Shown one piece after another: positions 52,807 to 60,834 of a stretch of DNA of 64,000 bases. A program made the translations under genes and the position numbers. The notes under the pieces are model-generated. The model saw only the letters and a list, made by a program, of their open reading frames with translations. It was not told the DNA's origin and searched no databases. This DNA comes from CAZOWW01 sp964583765 (lineage in GTDB: Bacteria > Actinomycetota > Actinomycetes > Actinomycetales > Kineosporiaceae). The DNA lies in assembly GCA_964583765.1 (NCBI GenBank), contig CAZOWW010000012.1, forward strand, positions 9,401-73,400, given 5' to 3'. Positions within the stretch are counted from its first letter, which is position 1; every line of letters begins with the position of its first letter.

Positions 52807-53592
52807 TCAGGCCTGCCCGGAGAGGGACAGGTAGACGTGCGCCAGCGGCGCCCCGACGAGCAGGGCGAGCCAGGCCCCGGCGAGCATCGACGGCCCGAAG
52901 GGCACCTTGGTCTTGCGCCGGGCGCGTCCGGCGAGGATCAGCACCACGCCGACCAGACCGCCGATCAGGAACCCGAGGAAGGCACCGACCGCCAGTTGGC
53001 CCCAGCCGAACCAGCCCAGCGCCATGCCCAGCACCCCGGACAGCTTGACGTCACCCCGGCCCATGCCGCGCGGGTTCACCAGGTAGGGCACCGCGTAGAG
53101 GAGGAACATGCCCACGCCGCCCACGGCCGCGCCGAGCAGCCGCGAGGGGTGGTGCTCGGCGAGCGCGGCAAGGGTGAGCAGGACCGCGAGCACGGGGTAG
53201 CCGGGCAGGACGATCACGTCCGGCAGACGCTTCACGTCCAGGTCGATCAGCGCGAGCGCGATCGAGACGGCGGCCAGCCAGCACAGTGCCGGCAGACGCC
53301 AGGACGGTCCGGCCCACAGCGCCAGGCCGGCGAAGGCCAGGGCCGTGCCCGCCTCCACGAGCGGGTAGCGGGCACTGATCGGTTCCCGGCAGTCCCGGCA
53401 GCGGGCCCGCAGCAGGAGCCAGGACAGCACCGGCACGTTGTCCCGGGGCCGCACCGGGTGCCCGCAGCGGGGGCAGTGGCTGCCCGGGCGCACGACGGAT
53501 TCCCCCGCCGGCACCCGGGCCACCACCACGTTGAGGAACGAGCCGAGGAGCAGCCCGACCAGGCCGAGCAGCACCGCCGTCAGGATCGTCAC
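52807..53592 (-). CDS. pilD: Prepilin peptidase / N-methyltransferase
   Basis: A24 family membrane aspartic protease that trims and methylates prepilins. The product is 261 residues with about eight membrane helices. The N-terminal SFLNVVVARVP motif, the cytoplasmic zinc motif CPRCG ... CRDCREPISARYPLVE, and both catalytic aspartates (ALIDLDVKRLPD and GMGRGDVKL) are present. The start is GTG. It ends the pilin operon and would serve all the prepilins in this cluster. Confidence 0.95.
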   Translation of the reverse strand: MTILTAVLLGLVGLLLGSFLNVVVARVPAGESVVRPGSHCPRCGHPVRPRDNVPVLSWLLLRARCRDCREPISARYPLVEAGTALAFAGLALWAGPSWRLPALCWLAAVSIALALIDLDVKRLPDVIVLPGYPVLAVLLTLAALAEHHPSRLLGAAVGGVGMFLLYAVPYLVNPRGMGRGDVKLSGVLGMALGWFGWGQLAVGAFLGFLIGGLVGVVLILAGRARRKTKVPFGPSMLAGAWLALLVGAPLAHVYLSLSGQA

Positions 53593-53622
53593 CCCGGCAG
53601 GTTACCGGTAGCTACCGTCTGG

Positions 53623-55203
53623 TCACGGCTTCTCGTAGGTGTTCTTCAGGGCCGCGTTCTCGGCCCCCGCGGGGGCGTTCCACTTCTGCTTGGTCGAACC
53701 GTCACAGGTGTTGACGAGGATCGTGCCCCACTGCTGGTCGTAGGTGCTCGCCTCACTGGCCCCGGTCGGGTTGAGCTCGAAACAGAGACCGTTGGACTTC
53801 GTCTTGATGATCCAGGAGGTGCTGTAGGAGCCCGTGTCGTAGTTGTTGCGCACCCACTTCTGGGAGTTGTCCGAGGTGCTGCACTGCTTCAGGAGCACGC
53901 GGGCACCCGCGGTCGGCGGGGTCGAGTTCGAGCCGGCGTAGAGGCAGTAGAGGGTGTCGCCGCTCGGCGCGGCCCCCCCGCAGCCGGTGCTGGGCACCGC
54001 ACCGTTGTCGTTGTCGGTGCAGAGCTGGCTGGTCGTGGTGTCCCAGTAGAACTTCTGGTTCCACAGCAGGTACGAGGCGCTCGGCTTCTGCTTGCAGGGG
54101 TACCCGATGAGCCAGGTGGCCGAGGGGTTGGCGCCGGTGATGTCCAGGCACCGTCCGAAGTACTTGTAGTTCACCAACTGCTGCGTGGCGTCACCGGCCT
54201 TGCCCGCGCCGACCGCCGCGGTCGGCGAGAAGGTGTGCTGGTCGTCATAGGAACCCGAGCACTCGTTCTTCACGACCACGTTGGTGGTGACCGTGGGGAA
54301 CGCACTGGCGCTGGCCGAGTTCACGGTCAGGCACCAGCCGTTGGTGTTGCCGTTCACCGCCGCGGCGCCCTCGAACCGACCCACGTCATTGAAGCTCCAC
54401 AGCTGCTGGGCATCCGTGGTACTGCAGGCCGCAAGGACGGCGATCGAACCGTTGGGATTGCCCTTGATGCAGAACAGGGTGCCGGCAGCGTTCTGGGTCT
54501 CCAGCAGCAGGTTGGTCGTGTACGACCACTGCTGCTTGATGTCCGTGGCCGAGCACGGAGCCACCTGCACGTTGGCACCGATGACCTGGGAGGCCGTGGT
54601 CAGGCACCACCCACTCGCGGAGTTGTAGAGGTAGACCAGGCCACCGAGGATGTTCACGTTGTTCGTGTGGAACGCGTAGGTGGTCCGGATCACCCGGGAA
54701 CCGGAGCTCGCGTTGCTCCCCGGGACGGCGGCGCCGTCCCCGGTCGACTCCAGCAACGCGAAGGAGGGGGCCGTGGCCGGTGCCGAGCCCGAGCAGGCCA
54801 CGGCGTTGCTGCTCAACCAGGAGTCCGACTGGCCGGTGGGATCGGTCGTGTAGTACCGGATCGTCACCGCGTAGGTCATCGAGCCGGGCTGGCTGCCCAG
54901 GGAACCCGACAGCACGGTGCCGCTGGCGGAGGTGCACGGGAGGTAGGCGTTCACTCCGGTGCCCGCGCCGTTGTTGGCAGCCCGGAACCGGTTGAGGGCG
55001 ACGTCGAATCCCGCCTCCGCCGCGCCCTCGGCCCTGGTCTCCTTCTGTGCGTACTGGGTGGGGTGCACCTGCACGAGCAGCGCGCCGGCGATGGCCACGC
55101 TCAGGGTCATGATGATGAAGATCAGGAAGAGGCTCAGCGCCATGGCCGCGCCCTCGTCCCGATCGTCCACCCGGGCTCGCAGCACATGCAGCAGGTGTCT
55201 CAT
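53623..55203 (-). CDS. PilX-like pilus protein with ricin-type lectin repeats
   Basis: A 526-residue protein. The N-terminus has the PilX-like pattern of a short basic segment, DDRDEGAAMALSLFLIFII and a single hydrophobic helix (about 20-48), then about 90 residues resembling a pilin-type head. From about residue 190 the sequence is rich in Gly, Ser, Thr and Asn and contains repeated QxW motifs (QQWSYT, QLWSFN, QKWVRN, QKWNAP) and paired cysteines (GWCLTT, FCIKG, GRCLD, GLCFEL), the mark of beta-trefoil ricin-B lectin domains, apparently two or three. The ATG overlaps the pilW stop. Likely a sugar-binding pilus tip or adhesin; the ligand is unknown. Confidence 0.85.
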   Translation of the reverse strand: MRHLLHVLRARVDDRDEGAAMALSLFLIFIIMTLSVAIAGALLVQVHPTQYAQKETRAEGAAEAGFDVALNRFRAANNGAGTGVNAYLPCTSASGTVLSGSLGSQPGSMTYAVTIRYYTTDPTGQSDSWLSSNAVACSGSAPATAPSFALLESTGDGAAVPGSNASSGSRVIRTTYAFHTNNVNILGGLVYLYNSASGWCLTTASQVIGANVQVAPCSATDIKQQWSYTTNLLLETQNAAGTLFCIKGNPNGSIAVLAACSTTDAQQLWSFNDVGRFEGAAAVNGNTNGWCLTVNSASASAFPTVTTNVVVKNECSGSYDDQHTFSPTAAVGAGKAGDATQQLVNYKYFGRCLDITGANPSATWLIGYPCKQKPSASYLLWNQKFYWDTTTSQLCTDNDNGAVPSTGCGGAAPSGDTLYCLYAGSNSTPPTAGARVLLKQCSTSDNSQKWVRNNYDTGSYSTSWIIKTKSNGLCFELNPTGASEASTYDQQWGTILVNTCDGSTKQKWNAPAGAENAALKNTYEKP

Positions 55204-55904
55204 GGACGCCCCACCCCATTCTGACAGACAGGGTTGTCCGACGCCCCGTCGCTGTTGGCGTCGTCGTTGGTCGCGGTTCCCGTGTAGGTGTTCCGGGCGA
55301 AGATCGATGTGCGGGTGGACACCGTGCCCGGCGAGATCTTCCCGGTGGAGACGACGAGGTACAGGCTGAGCCCCTGCAACGGGTAGGTCGTGGAGGGCAG
55401 GAAGGTGAAGGGCTGCTGGGTGGTCGGGTCGTTCACGACGGTTTTGGCCACGGTCTGCCAGGTCGGTGCACTCGAGGGCGCCGATCCGGTGTCGGCCCAG
55501 GTCCGCTGCTGCAGGGTGTCCGTGCTGGCGACCAGACGCCACTGGTAGCAGGTCTTCACACCGGTGGAGTTGGTGCTGCTGAACTCGACGTACCAGTCAC
55601 TGCCCACCTTGACCGGGCGGTTGATCGCGTTCGCGTAGCGCACCTGCTTGTCGAGGCGGGTCAGGGCCAGCCGCCCGACACTCGTCGCGTCCGACAGGCT
55701 CGTCGCCTTGCGCAGGTCGTTCGTCATCACGTTGACCCCGCCGACGATGACGCCGATCACGATCGAGAAGATCCCCATCGCGACGATGTACTCGACGAGC
55801 GTGAACCCGCCCTCACGACCGGCCGCCGGCCGCCCCGTCCCCGTGGCACCGGAGGACGTCCGGAGTCGTGCACGACGGGCATAGGTGGTCAGGATCCGCA
55901 GCAT
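55200..55904 (-). CDS. PilW-like minor prepilin
   Basis: A 234-residue product with a class III signal: a long basic leader of about 33 residues ending in REGG, then FTLVEYIVAMGIFSIVIG with the mature Glu5. The globular part has two cysteines (TCYQW and PVCQNG). The ATG follows GAGG and lies 7 bp after pilV. It is placed with pilV- and pilX-like genes, so a minor pilin that primes assembly or sits at the tip is likely. Confidence 0.85.
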   Translation of the reverse strand: MLRILTTYARRARLRTSSGATGTGRPAAGREGGFTLVEYIVAMGIFSIVIGVIVGGVNVMTNDLRKATSLSDATSVGRLALTRLDKQVRYANAINRPVKVGSDWYVEFSSTNSTGVKTCYQWRLVASTDTLQQRTWADTGSAPSSAPTWQTVAKTVVNDPTTQQPFTFLPSTTYPLQGLSLYLVVSTGKISPGTVSTRTSIFARNTYTGTATNDDANSDGASDNPVCQNGVGRP

Positions 55905-55911
55905 CGCGACC

Positions 55912-56523
55912 TCAGCTCACAGTGAAGGACGGGTCGATCGAGGGATCCCGCAGCGTGCTGGTGATGTAGGTGCAGGTGCCGCCCGAGCAGCCGCTCGTGT
56001 TCCCGGCCGTCCAGGCCACGCTCACGATCAGCCGGTACATCACGGTCGGGCGCGTCCCCGTGTTGCTCGTGCCGCAGGTACCCGTCGCCGCCTGGTAGCA
56101 CTTGTCGACGAAGCTGCGGATCGTGAACGTCACGTTGTCCACGACCGTGGTCTTGACCGTTGGCACCGTGGGGGTCGAGGACCCCGTGGCCGTCGAATCC
56201 CAGTACTCGACGTCCTGGGAGGTGTTCACGCCGCCCGGGCTGGCCCACAGCGCGTCCACCACCGCCTGAGTCCGGCCCGCGACCAGGTTCCCCGGGGCCA
56301 GCGCCCGCAGGTACTCCAGTTGGTCGTTGCCCAGTTCGACCGCCTGCCCCCGCTGGTCCTGGACGTCCGTGGCCTTCATGGTGCGAATGAACAGGCTCAA
56401 CGCGGCCGTCATGGACAACGCGATGAGCATGAGGGAGACCACGACCTCGACCAGACTGAATCCGGCATCCGAGCCGTGCCCCGCACGGAGGGAATACCAC
56501 CGCGTCCGCCACCACCGGCGCAC
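55912..56523 (-). CDS. PilV-like minor prepilin
   Basis: A 203-residue product. The leader of about 21 residues ends at DAG, followed by FSLVEVVVSLMLIALSMTAA with Glu5 of the mature protein. The head has four cysteines (DKCYQ, GTCGT, SGCSGGTC). The GTG at 56523 follows an ideal AGGAGGTGA ribosome-binding site; upstream reading is Arg/Pro-rich and rejected. It is co-transcribed with pilA1. Confidence 0.87.
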   Translation of the reverse strand: MRRWWRTRWYSLRAGHGSDAGFSLVEVVVSLMLIALSMTAALSLFIRTMKATDVQDQRGQAVELGNDQLEYLRALAPGNLVAGRTQAVVDALWASPGGVNTSQDVEYWDSTATGSSTPTVPTVKTTVVDNVTFTIRSFVDKCYQAATGTCGTSNTGTRPTVMYRLIVSVAWTAGNTSGCSGGTCTYITSTLRDPSIDPSFTVS

Positions 56524-56634
56524 GAACTCACCTCCTCGACCTGCCTCGACCCGGTCAGCCCCGGACCGGGCGCCTACCCGGGCCGGGCAGGTGGGAGCCG
56601 CCGCACGCGACGGCGACCCCCACCCGAACATCTG

Positions 56635-57075
56635 TCAGAACGCCCCGGCCGCTGGGCAGGCGTAGTTCTTGGCCTGCATACCGCCCGCATTGCTCTGGTA
56701 CGACCAGGAGGCGGTCGTCCCGGTGTTCGTGGCATGGATGCAGTAGGCGGTACCGGCCGTGTTGATCGTCACCGTGAAGAGGTTGCCCTTGGACAACGTG
56801 AGTGTGTCGGTACCGACGACCAGGGCCGTGGAGGTTGCGATGTTCGCGGTGACCGCCGGATAGGTCTGGCTGTCCGTGTAGGCGGTCTCCATCTCGTTGG
56901 CGACGGTGCGGAGGTCCGACTTCATCGAGGACTCCACAGCCTTCGACCTCTGGTTGAGGAAGACCGGGATCGCGATGGCGGCGAGGATACCGATGATGAT
57001 CATGACGACCAGCAGTTCGACGAGCGTGAAGCCCTCGTCGCTCTCTTCCGTGGACTTTCGGATCCGAGCGAGCAT
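56635..57075 (-). CDS. pilA: Type IV pilin, major-type (pilA1)
   Basis: A 146-residue prepilin. The 15-residue leader ends in SDEG, then FTLVELLVVMIIIGILAAIA with Glu5 (mature about 131 residues). The head has the two-cysteine D-region (YCIHAT and YACPAAG). The ATG follows AAAGGGAG. Its own FliA-like promoter lies 74 bp upstream, in the longest gap of the pilus cluster, as expected for a highly expressed pilin. Confidence 0.92.
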   Translation of the reverse strand: MLARIRKSTEESDEGFTLVELLVVMIIIGILAAIAIPVFLNQRSKAVESSMKSDLRTVANEMETAYTDSQTYPAVTANIATSTALVVGTDTLTLSKGNLFTVTINTAGTAYCIHATNTGTTASWSYQSNAGGMQAKNYACPAAGAF

Positions 57076-57403
57076 GACGCTCCCTTTCGCTGATATAAAG
57101 CCGGGGACGGAAGGCGGAGGCACTCCCCTCACCCGACGGACACGATGAATATCGGCCCCCCCGACAACGGGCTTGACCTGCGGTAGGCCGTCCGGGAAGC
57201 GTTTCCACCGTCGGGAGCAATCGCCTCCGACATCCGGGTGACCCCCACGCGACCTGGTGCCCGGAACGCCCTCGAACGGACCAGCCCGAACGGAGCAACC
57301 CATCCCCCCGACGCCCGACCGAACCCACCCGACGGTGCGCAGGAGCCCCCACCGTCCCCCTCAGCCCGGTCGAGGGACGCGTGGGCATCGCACCATCAGG
57401 ACG
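57076..57403. other. Promoter region between pilA2 and pilA1
   Basis: 328 bp holding the FliA-like promoter of pilA1 (57149-57176) and its leader of about 65 nt. The remainder downstream of pilA2 has no clear terminator by eye. Confidence 0.55.
57149..57176 (-). promoter_or_regulatory. FliA/WhiG-like promoter of pilA1
   Basis: Minus strand: TCAAG (57176-57172), a 15-bp spacer, then GCCGATAT (57156-57149), which matches the FliA/SigD -10 consensus at seven of eight bases. The spacer is the same as at the other three pil promoters. Confidence 0.75.
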
Positions 57404-57886
57404 TCAGGGACAGGACGCGCCCATCTTGATGCCGCCAGAGAGGCTGTTGTAGATCGCGGTCGTGCTGCCCGCGGCGTTCGAGGCGCTCAGGCAGTACCCC
57501 GCCGCGGCGGTCCAGCTGCCCACCTGCGCCCCGGCGGAGTTCAGGGGCTCCGCGGCGATAGCGTTGCCCGTGGAGATGGCCACCGTCTCCCCGGCGATGG
57601 TCACGGGCGTGCCCGCCCCGCCGGCCTGGGTCGGCGAGGAGTAGATCTGGGAGGAGATGAACTCCGACTCCATCGCCTGAGCCACGTTGCGCAGGTCGGA
57701 GCGCATTGCCGTGTCCACTCCGCGGGCCCGCTGATTGAGGTACACCGGGACGGCGATCGCGGCCAGGATACCGATGATGATCATGACGACCAGTAGTTCG
57801 ACCAGCGTGAACCCCGAGTCGGCCGACGACGATACGGCCCCGTCCACCGACCGTCCGGTCACCCCGCCCGCACCACCGTGCATCAT
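57404..57886 (-). CDS. Type IV pilin, major-type (pilA2)
   Basis: A 160-residue prepilin. The leader of 25 residues ends in ADSG, followed by FTLVELLVVMIIIGILAAIA with Glu5. It is almost identical to pilA1 through the helix but different in the head, which keeps two cysteines (YCLSAS and GASCP). The start is ATG 57886 or 57883, both just after AGGAG; the earlier ATG at 57910 is part of a tandem repeat and lacks a ribosome-binding site. It is the third gene of the pilT-pilC-pilA2 unit. Confidence 0.9.
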   Translation of the reverse strand: MMHGGAGGVTGRSVDGAVSSSADSGFTLVELLVVMIIIGILAAIAVPVYLNQRARGVDTAMRSDLRNVAQAMESEFISSQIYSSPTQAGGAGTPVTIAGETVAISTGNAIAAEPLNSAGAQVGSWTAAAGYCLSASNAAGSTTAIYNSLSGGIKMGASCP

Positions 57887-57894
57887 GGGCTCCT

Positions 57895-57942
57895 TACCTG
57901 ATGAGGTCATTACCTGATGAGGTCGTCACTTGATGAGGTCGA
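57895..57942. repeat. 16-bp tandem triplication at the pilC 3' end
   Basis: Three 16-bp copies (57895-57910, 57911-57926, 57927-57942) with core TGATGAGGTC. On the coding strand each begins GACCTCATCA; the first encodes the last PilC residues DLIK and the stop, and the next two are non-coding copies running to the pilA2 ribosome-binding site. Replication slippage is likely. Confidence 0.85.
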
Positions 57943-59152
57943 AGATCTTGAAGATGGGCATGTAGAGCGCGACGATCATGCCGCCCACGACACTGCCCAG
58001 GAAAGTGATCATCAAGGGTTCGATCAGCGCGGTCAGACTCTCGGTGGTCGACTCGACCTCCTGGTCGTAGAAGTCACTGATCTTGCTGAGCATCTGGTCG
58101 AGGGCACCGGTGTCCTCCCCGACCGCCATCATCTGGACGACCATCGAAGGGAACACCGGGTGATCCTCCAGCGGCCGGGCGAGCGACTCACCCCGGCGCA
58201 CGCTGTCCTTGACCGCGTGCACGGCCTTGCCGACCACCGCATTGCCGCTCGTGTCCGCCACGATGTCCAGGGCCTGCAGGATCGGCACGCCGGCATGGAG
58301 CATGGTGCCCAGATTCCGCGTGAGCCGGGAGATGGCGATCTTCCGGAACATCTCCCCGAAGATGGGCGCCTTGAGCTTGAGCGGGTCGACGACGTCCCGC
58401 ACCTCCGGCTTGTTCTTGACCTTCCCCCAGATGATGACGAATGCGATGATGAAGACCACCAGTAGTGGTGCCGCCACCTTCATGATCCCGGACATCGTGA
58501 CCAGGAACTGGGTCGGGGCAGGCAGCTTCGCCCCCATACTCTTGAACATCTTCGCGAAGATCGGGACGATGAAGAGCAGCATTCCGACGACCGCGAGAAT
58601 GGCGATGACGAACACCACGACGGGGTAGGTCATCGCACTCTTCACCTTGGACCGCAACCGGACCTCGGCCTCGAAGTTGTCCGCGATCTGCAGCAGCACC
58701 TGGTCGAGGAAACCGCCGGTCTCCCCCGCCCGGGTCATATTGATCATGATCGGTGGGAAGACCTGGCTGTGCTTGGCCATGGCGGACGACAGGGCCTGGC
58801 CGGCCTCGACGTCGTCCCGCACCGAGGTGAGGACCTTGGCGAGCTTCTTGTTCTCGGTCTGGTCGGTCAGGATCGACAGTGCCCGCAGGAGCGAGAGACC
58901 ACTGTTGATCATTGTCGAGAACTGGCGGCTCATCACGGCCAGGTCCTTGAGCTTGACCCGCCCACTGCCCGGCATCGTGATTTCCATCTGGAAACCCTTG
59001 CTGCTGGACTCCCGGACGCTCACCGGTGCATAGCCCATACCGCGGAGCTTCTGCACCAGGGCGGCCTGGTTGGGTGCGTCGAGTTTGCCGTTGACCAGCT
59101 TGCCCTGCCGGTCACGGACGGAGTACTCGAAGGTCTTGGTGGCGGTGGCCAT
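57926..59152 (-). CDS. pilC: Type IV pilus inner-membrane platform protein PilC
   Basis: Polytopic platform that couples the motor ATPases to pilin. The product is 408 residues with two GspF domains (about 70-195 and 275-400), three membrane segments, and the motifs MSRQFSTMINSGLSLLRAL and ALIEPLMITFLGSVVGG. The ATG at 59152 follows GAGGAG, 11 bp after pilT. The unusually short pilT-pilC gap supports one transcript. Confidence 0.95.
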   Translation of the reverse strand: MATATKTFEYSVRDRQGKLVNGKLDAPNQAALVQKLRGMGYAPVSVRESSSKGFQMEITMPGSGRVKLKDLAVMSRQFSTMINSGLSLLRALSILTDQTENKKLAKVLTSVRDDVEAGQALSSAMAKHSQVFPPIMINMTRAGETGGFLDQVLLQIADNFEAEVRLRSKVKSAMTYPVVVFVIAILAVVGMLLFIVPIFAKMFKSMGAKLPAPTQFLVTMSGIMKVAAPLLVVFIIAFVIIWGKVKNKPEVRDVVDPLKLKAPIFGEMFRKIAISRLTRNLGTMLHAGVPILQALDIVADTSGNAVVGKAVHAVKDSVRRGESLARPLEDHPVFPSMVVQMMAVGEDTGALDQMLSKISDFYDQEVESTTESLTALIEPLMITFLGSVVGGMIVALYMPIFKIFDLIK

Positions 59153-59163
59153 GCGCGCGCTCC

Positions 59164-60690
59164 TCAGGGCCGGCCGGTCAGGCGGTTGTAGTCCTCGACG
59201 TGGTGACACTTCTCCAGACCCTGCTCGTGCGTGATCCGCCCGATGCGGACCAGTTCGGCCAGGTGCTGGTCGAGCGTGTGCATGCCGTGCTGGGCCCCGG
59301 CCTGCATCGCCGAGTAGATCTGGTGCGTCTTGCCCTCACGGATCAGGTTGCGGATGGCGGGGGTGGCCATCATGACCTCCGTGGCCGCCACCCGACCGCG
59401 GCCGTCCGAGGTCCGGCACAGGGTCTGGCAGACCACGCCCTGGATGGCACCGGCCAACTGCACCCGCACCTGCTGCTGCTGGTGCGCGGGGAAGACGTCG
59501 ATCACGCGGTCGATCGTCTGCGCCGCGTCCTGGGTGTGGAGGGTGGCGAAGACCAGGTGACCGGTCTCGGCCGCGGTGAGCGCGACCGAGATCGTCTCCA
59601 GGTCCCGCATCTCGCCGACCAGGATGATGTCGGGGTCCTGACGCAGCACGTGTTTGAGCGCCGCGGCGAAGGAGTGCGTGTCCTCACCCACCTCGCGCTG
59701 GTTGATCAGGCAGGACTTGTGCACGTGAAGGAACTCGATCGGGTCCTCGACCGTCACGATGTGGTCCTTGCGCGTGCGGTTGGCCAGGTCGATCAGCCCG
59801 GCGAGGGTCGTCGACTTCCCGGATCCGGTGGGGCCGGTGACCAGCACCATGCCGCGAGGAAGGCCGGCGAAGTTGCTGACCGTGGGCGGGATGCCCAGCT
59901 CCTCCAGGGACTTGATCTCGTAGGGGATGAGCCGGAAGGCCGCCCCCACGGACTCGCGCTGGCGGTACAGGTTGACGCGGAAGCGGGCCTTGCCGGGCAG
60001 GGCGTAGGCGAAGTCGAGTTCCAGGTCCTCCTCGAACTTCTCCCGCTGCTTCTGCGTGAGGATCGAGTAGAGGACCCGCTGCAGTACGGGCCGGGTCAGC
60101 TGCGGGAATCCCTCGAGGGGGCGCAGTTCGCCGTGCAACCGGATGTTGGGAGGCACGCCCACGGTCAGGTGGAGGTCGGAGCCGCCGGACTCGAACATGT
60201 GGGTCAGGGCCAGAGCGATGTCCAGGTCGCCGGCCAGCAGGCCTTCCTCGGTGGTGCTGCGCTGGTAGGCCTCGGCCGAGGCGCCGGCCGCGCCGAGCCC
60301 CACCCCGGAGCCGCCAGGTTGGGCGGGCACCCGCGGCAGACCGCCCGGTGCGGTGATCGGCCCGGTCATCGGTGCGGTCATCGGCATTCCGGGCGCGCCG
60401 GGTCCCGAGACCCGCCCGGCACCCGCCGGCGCCGGCGCACCGGGATACGGCACTCCGCCCTGCGCCGGTCGCCCGGGCTGCGGCTGCCCGCCGTGCGGGA
60501 GCGCCCCCGGATGCCCCTGCTGGGCAGGGGGATACCCCTGCGGGGTGCCGGGACGTCCCTGCTGGGCCGCGACCACCGGAACCGGCGAGGCCGGCTGTCC
60601 GGGAGCGTCGAAGGGGTAGCGGGCCGCGCGGTACGCCCCGTCGTCCTCGGAGGACCCTGGCGGCTGCTGGGGTCCAGCGCTGCTGGCCAC
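59164..60690 (-). CDS. pilT: Type IV pilus retraction ATPase PilT
   Basis: Hexameric secretion ATPase that depolymerises the pilus. The product is 508 residues. The first 150 residues are a Pro/Gly/Gln/Ala-rich, presumably disordered extension not seen in ordinary PilT (about 350 residues). The core has Walker A VTGPTGSGKSTTLA, the Asp box VTVEDPIEF, Walker B ILVGEMRDLET, the His box ATLHTQDAAQT, and the PilT-specific AIRNLIREGKTHQI. The GTG at 60690 follows AAGGAGGAC. The promoter is about 87 bp upstream. Confidence 0.95.
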   Translation of the reverse strand: MASSAGPQQPPGSSEDDGAYRAARYPFDAPGQPASPVPVVAAQQGRPGTPQGYPPAQQGHPGALPHGGQPQPGRPAQGGVPYPGAPAPAGAGRVSGPGAPGMPMTAPMTGPITAPGGLPRVPAQPGGSGVGLGAAGASAEAYQRSTTEEGLLAGDLDIALALTHMFESGGSDLHLTVGVPPNIRLHGELRPLEGFPQLTRPVLQRVLYSILTQKQREKFEEDLELDFAYALPGKARFRVNLYRQRESVGAAFRLIPYEIKSLEELGIPPTVSNFAGLPRGMVLVTGPTGSGKSTTLAGLIDLANRTRKDHIVTVEDPIEFLHVHKSCLINQREVGEDTHSFAAALKHVLRQDPDIILVGEMRDLETISVALTAAETGHLVFATLHTQDAAQTIDRVIDVFPAHQQQQVRVQLAGAIQGVVCQTLCRTSDGRGRVAATEVMMATPAIRNLIREGKTHQIYSAMQAGAQHGMHTLDQHLAELVRIGRITHEQGLEKCHHVEDYNRLTGRP

Positions 60691-60776
60691 GACGTCCTCC
60701 TTGCCTCGGCCGCCCCTGCGGGACGACCCGCGCGTGCACGACGGCGGGAGCACCCGGCGAGTGCCCCTCGGACCAT

Positions 60777-60804
60777 GTGTCGGCGTCGCGAGCTGCCCTC
60801 TTGA
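60777..60804 (-). promoter_or_regulatory. FliA/WhiG-like promoter of pilT-pilC-pilA2
   Basis: Minus strand: CTCAAG with TCAAG at 60804-60800, a 15-bp spacer, then GCCGACAC at 60784-60777. Same arrangement as the other pil promoters. Confidence 0.65.
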
Positions 60805-60834
60805 GGACCAGCGACCCGAGTGACCGCGCGCCGA

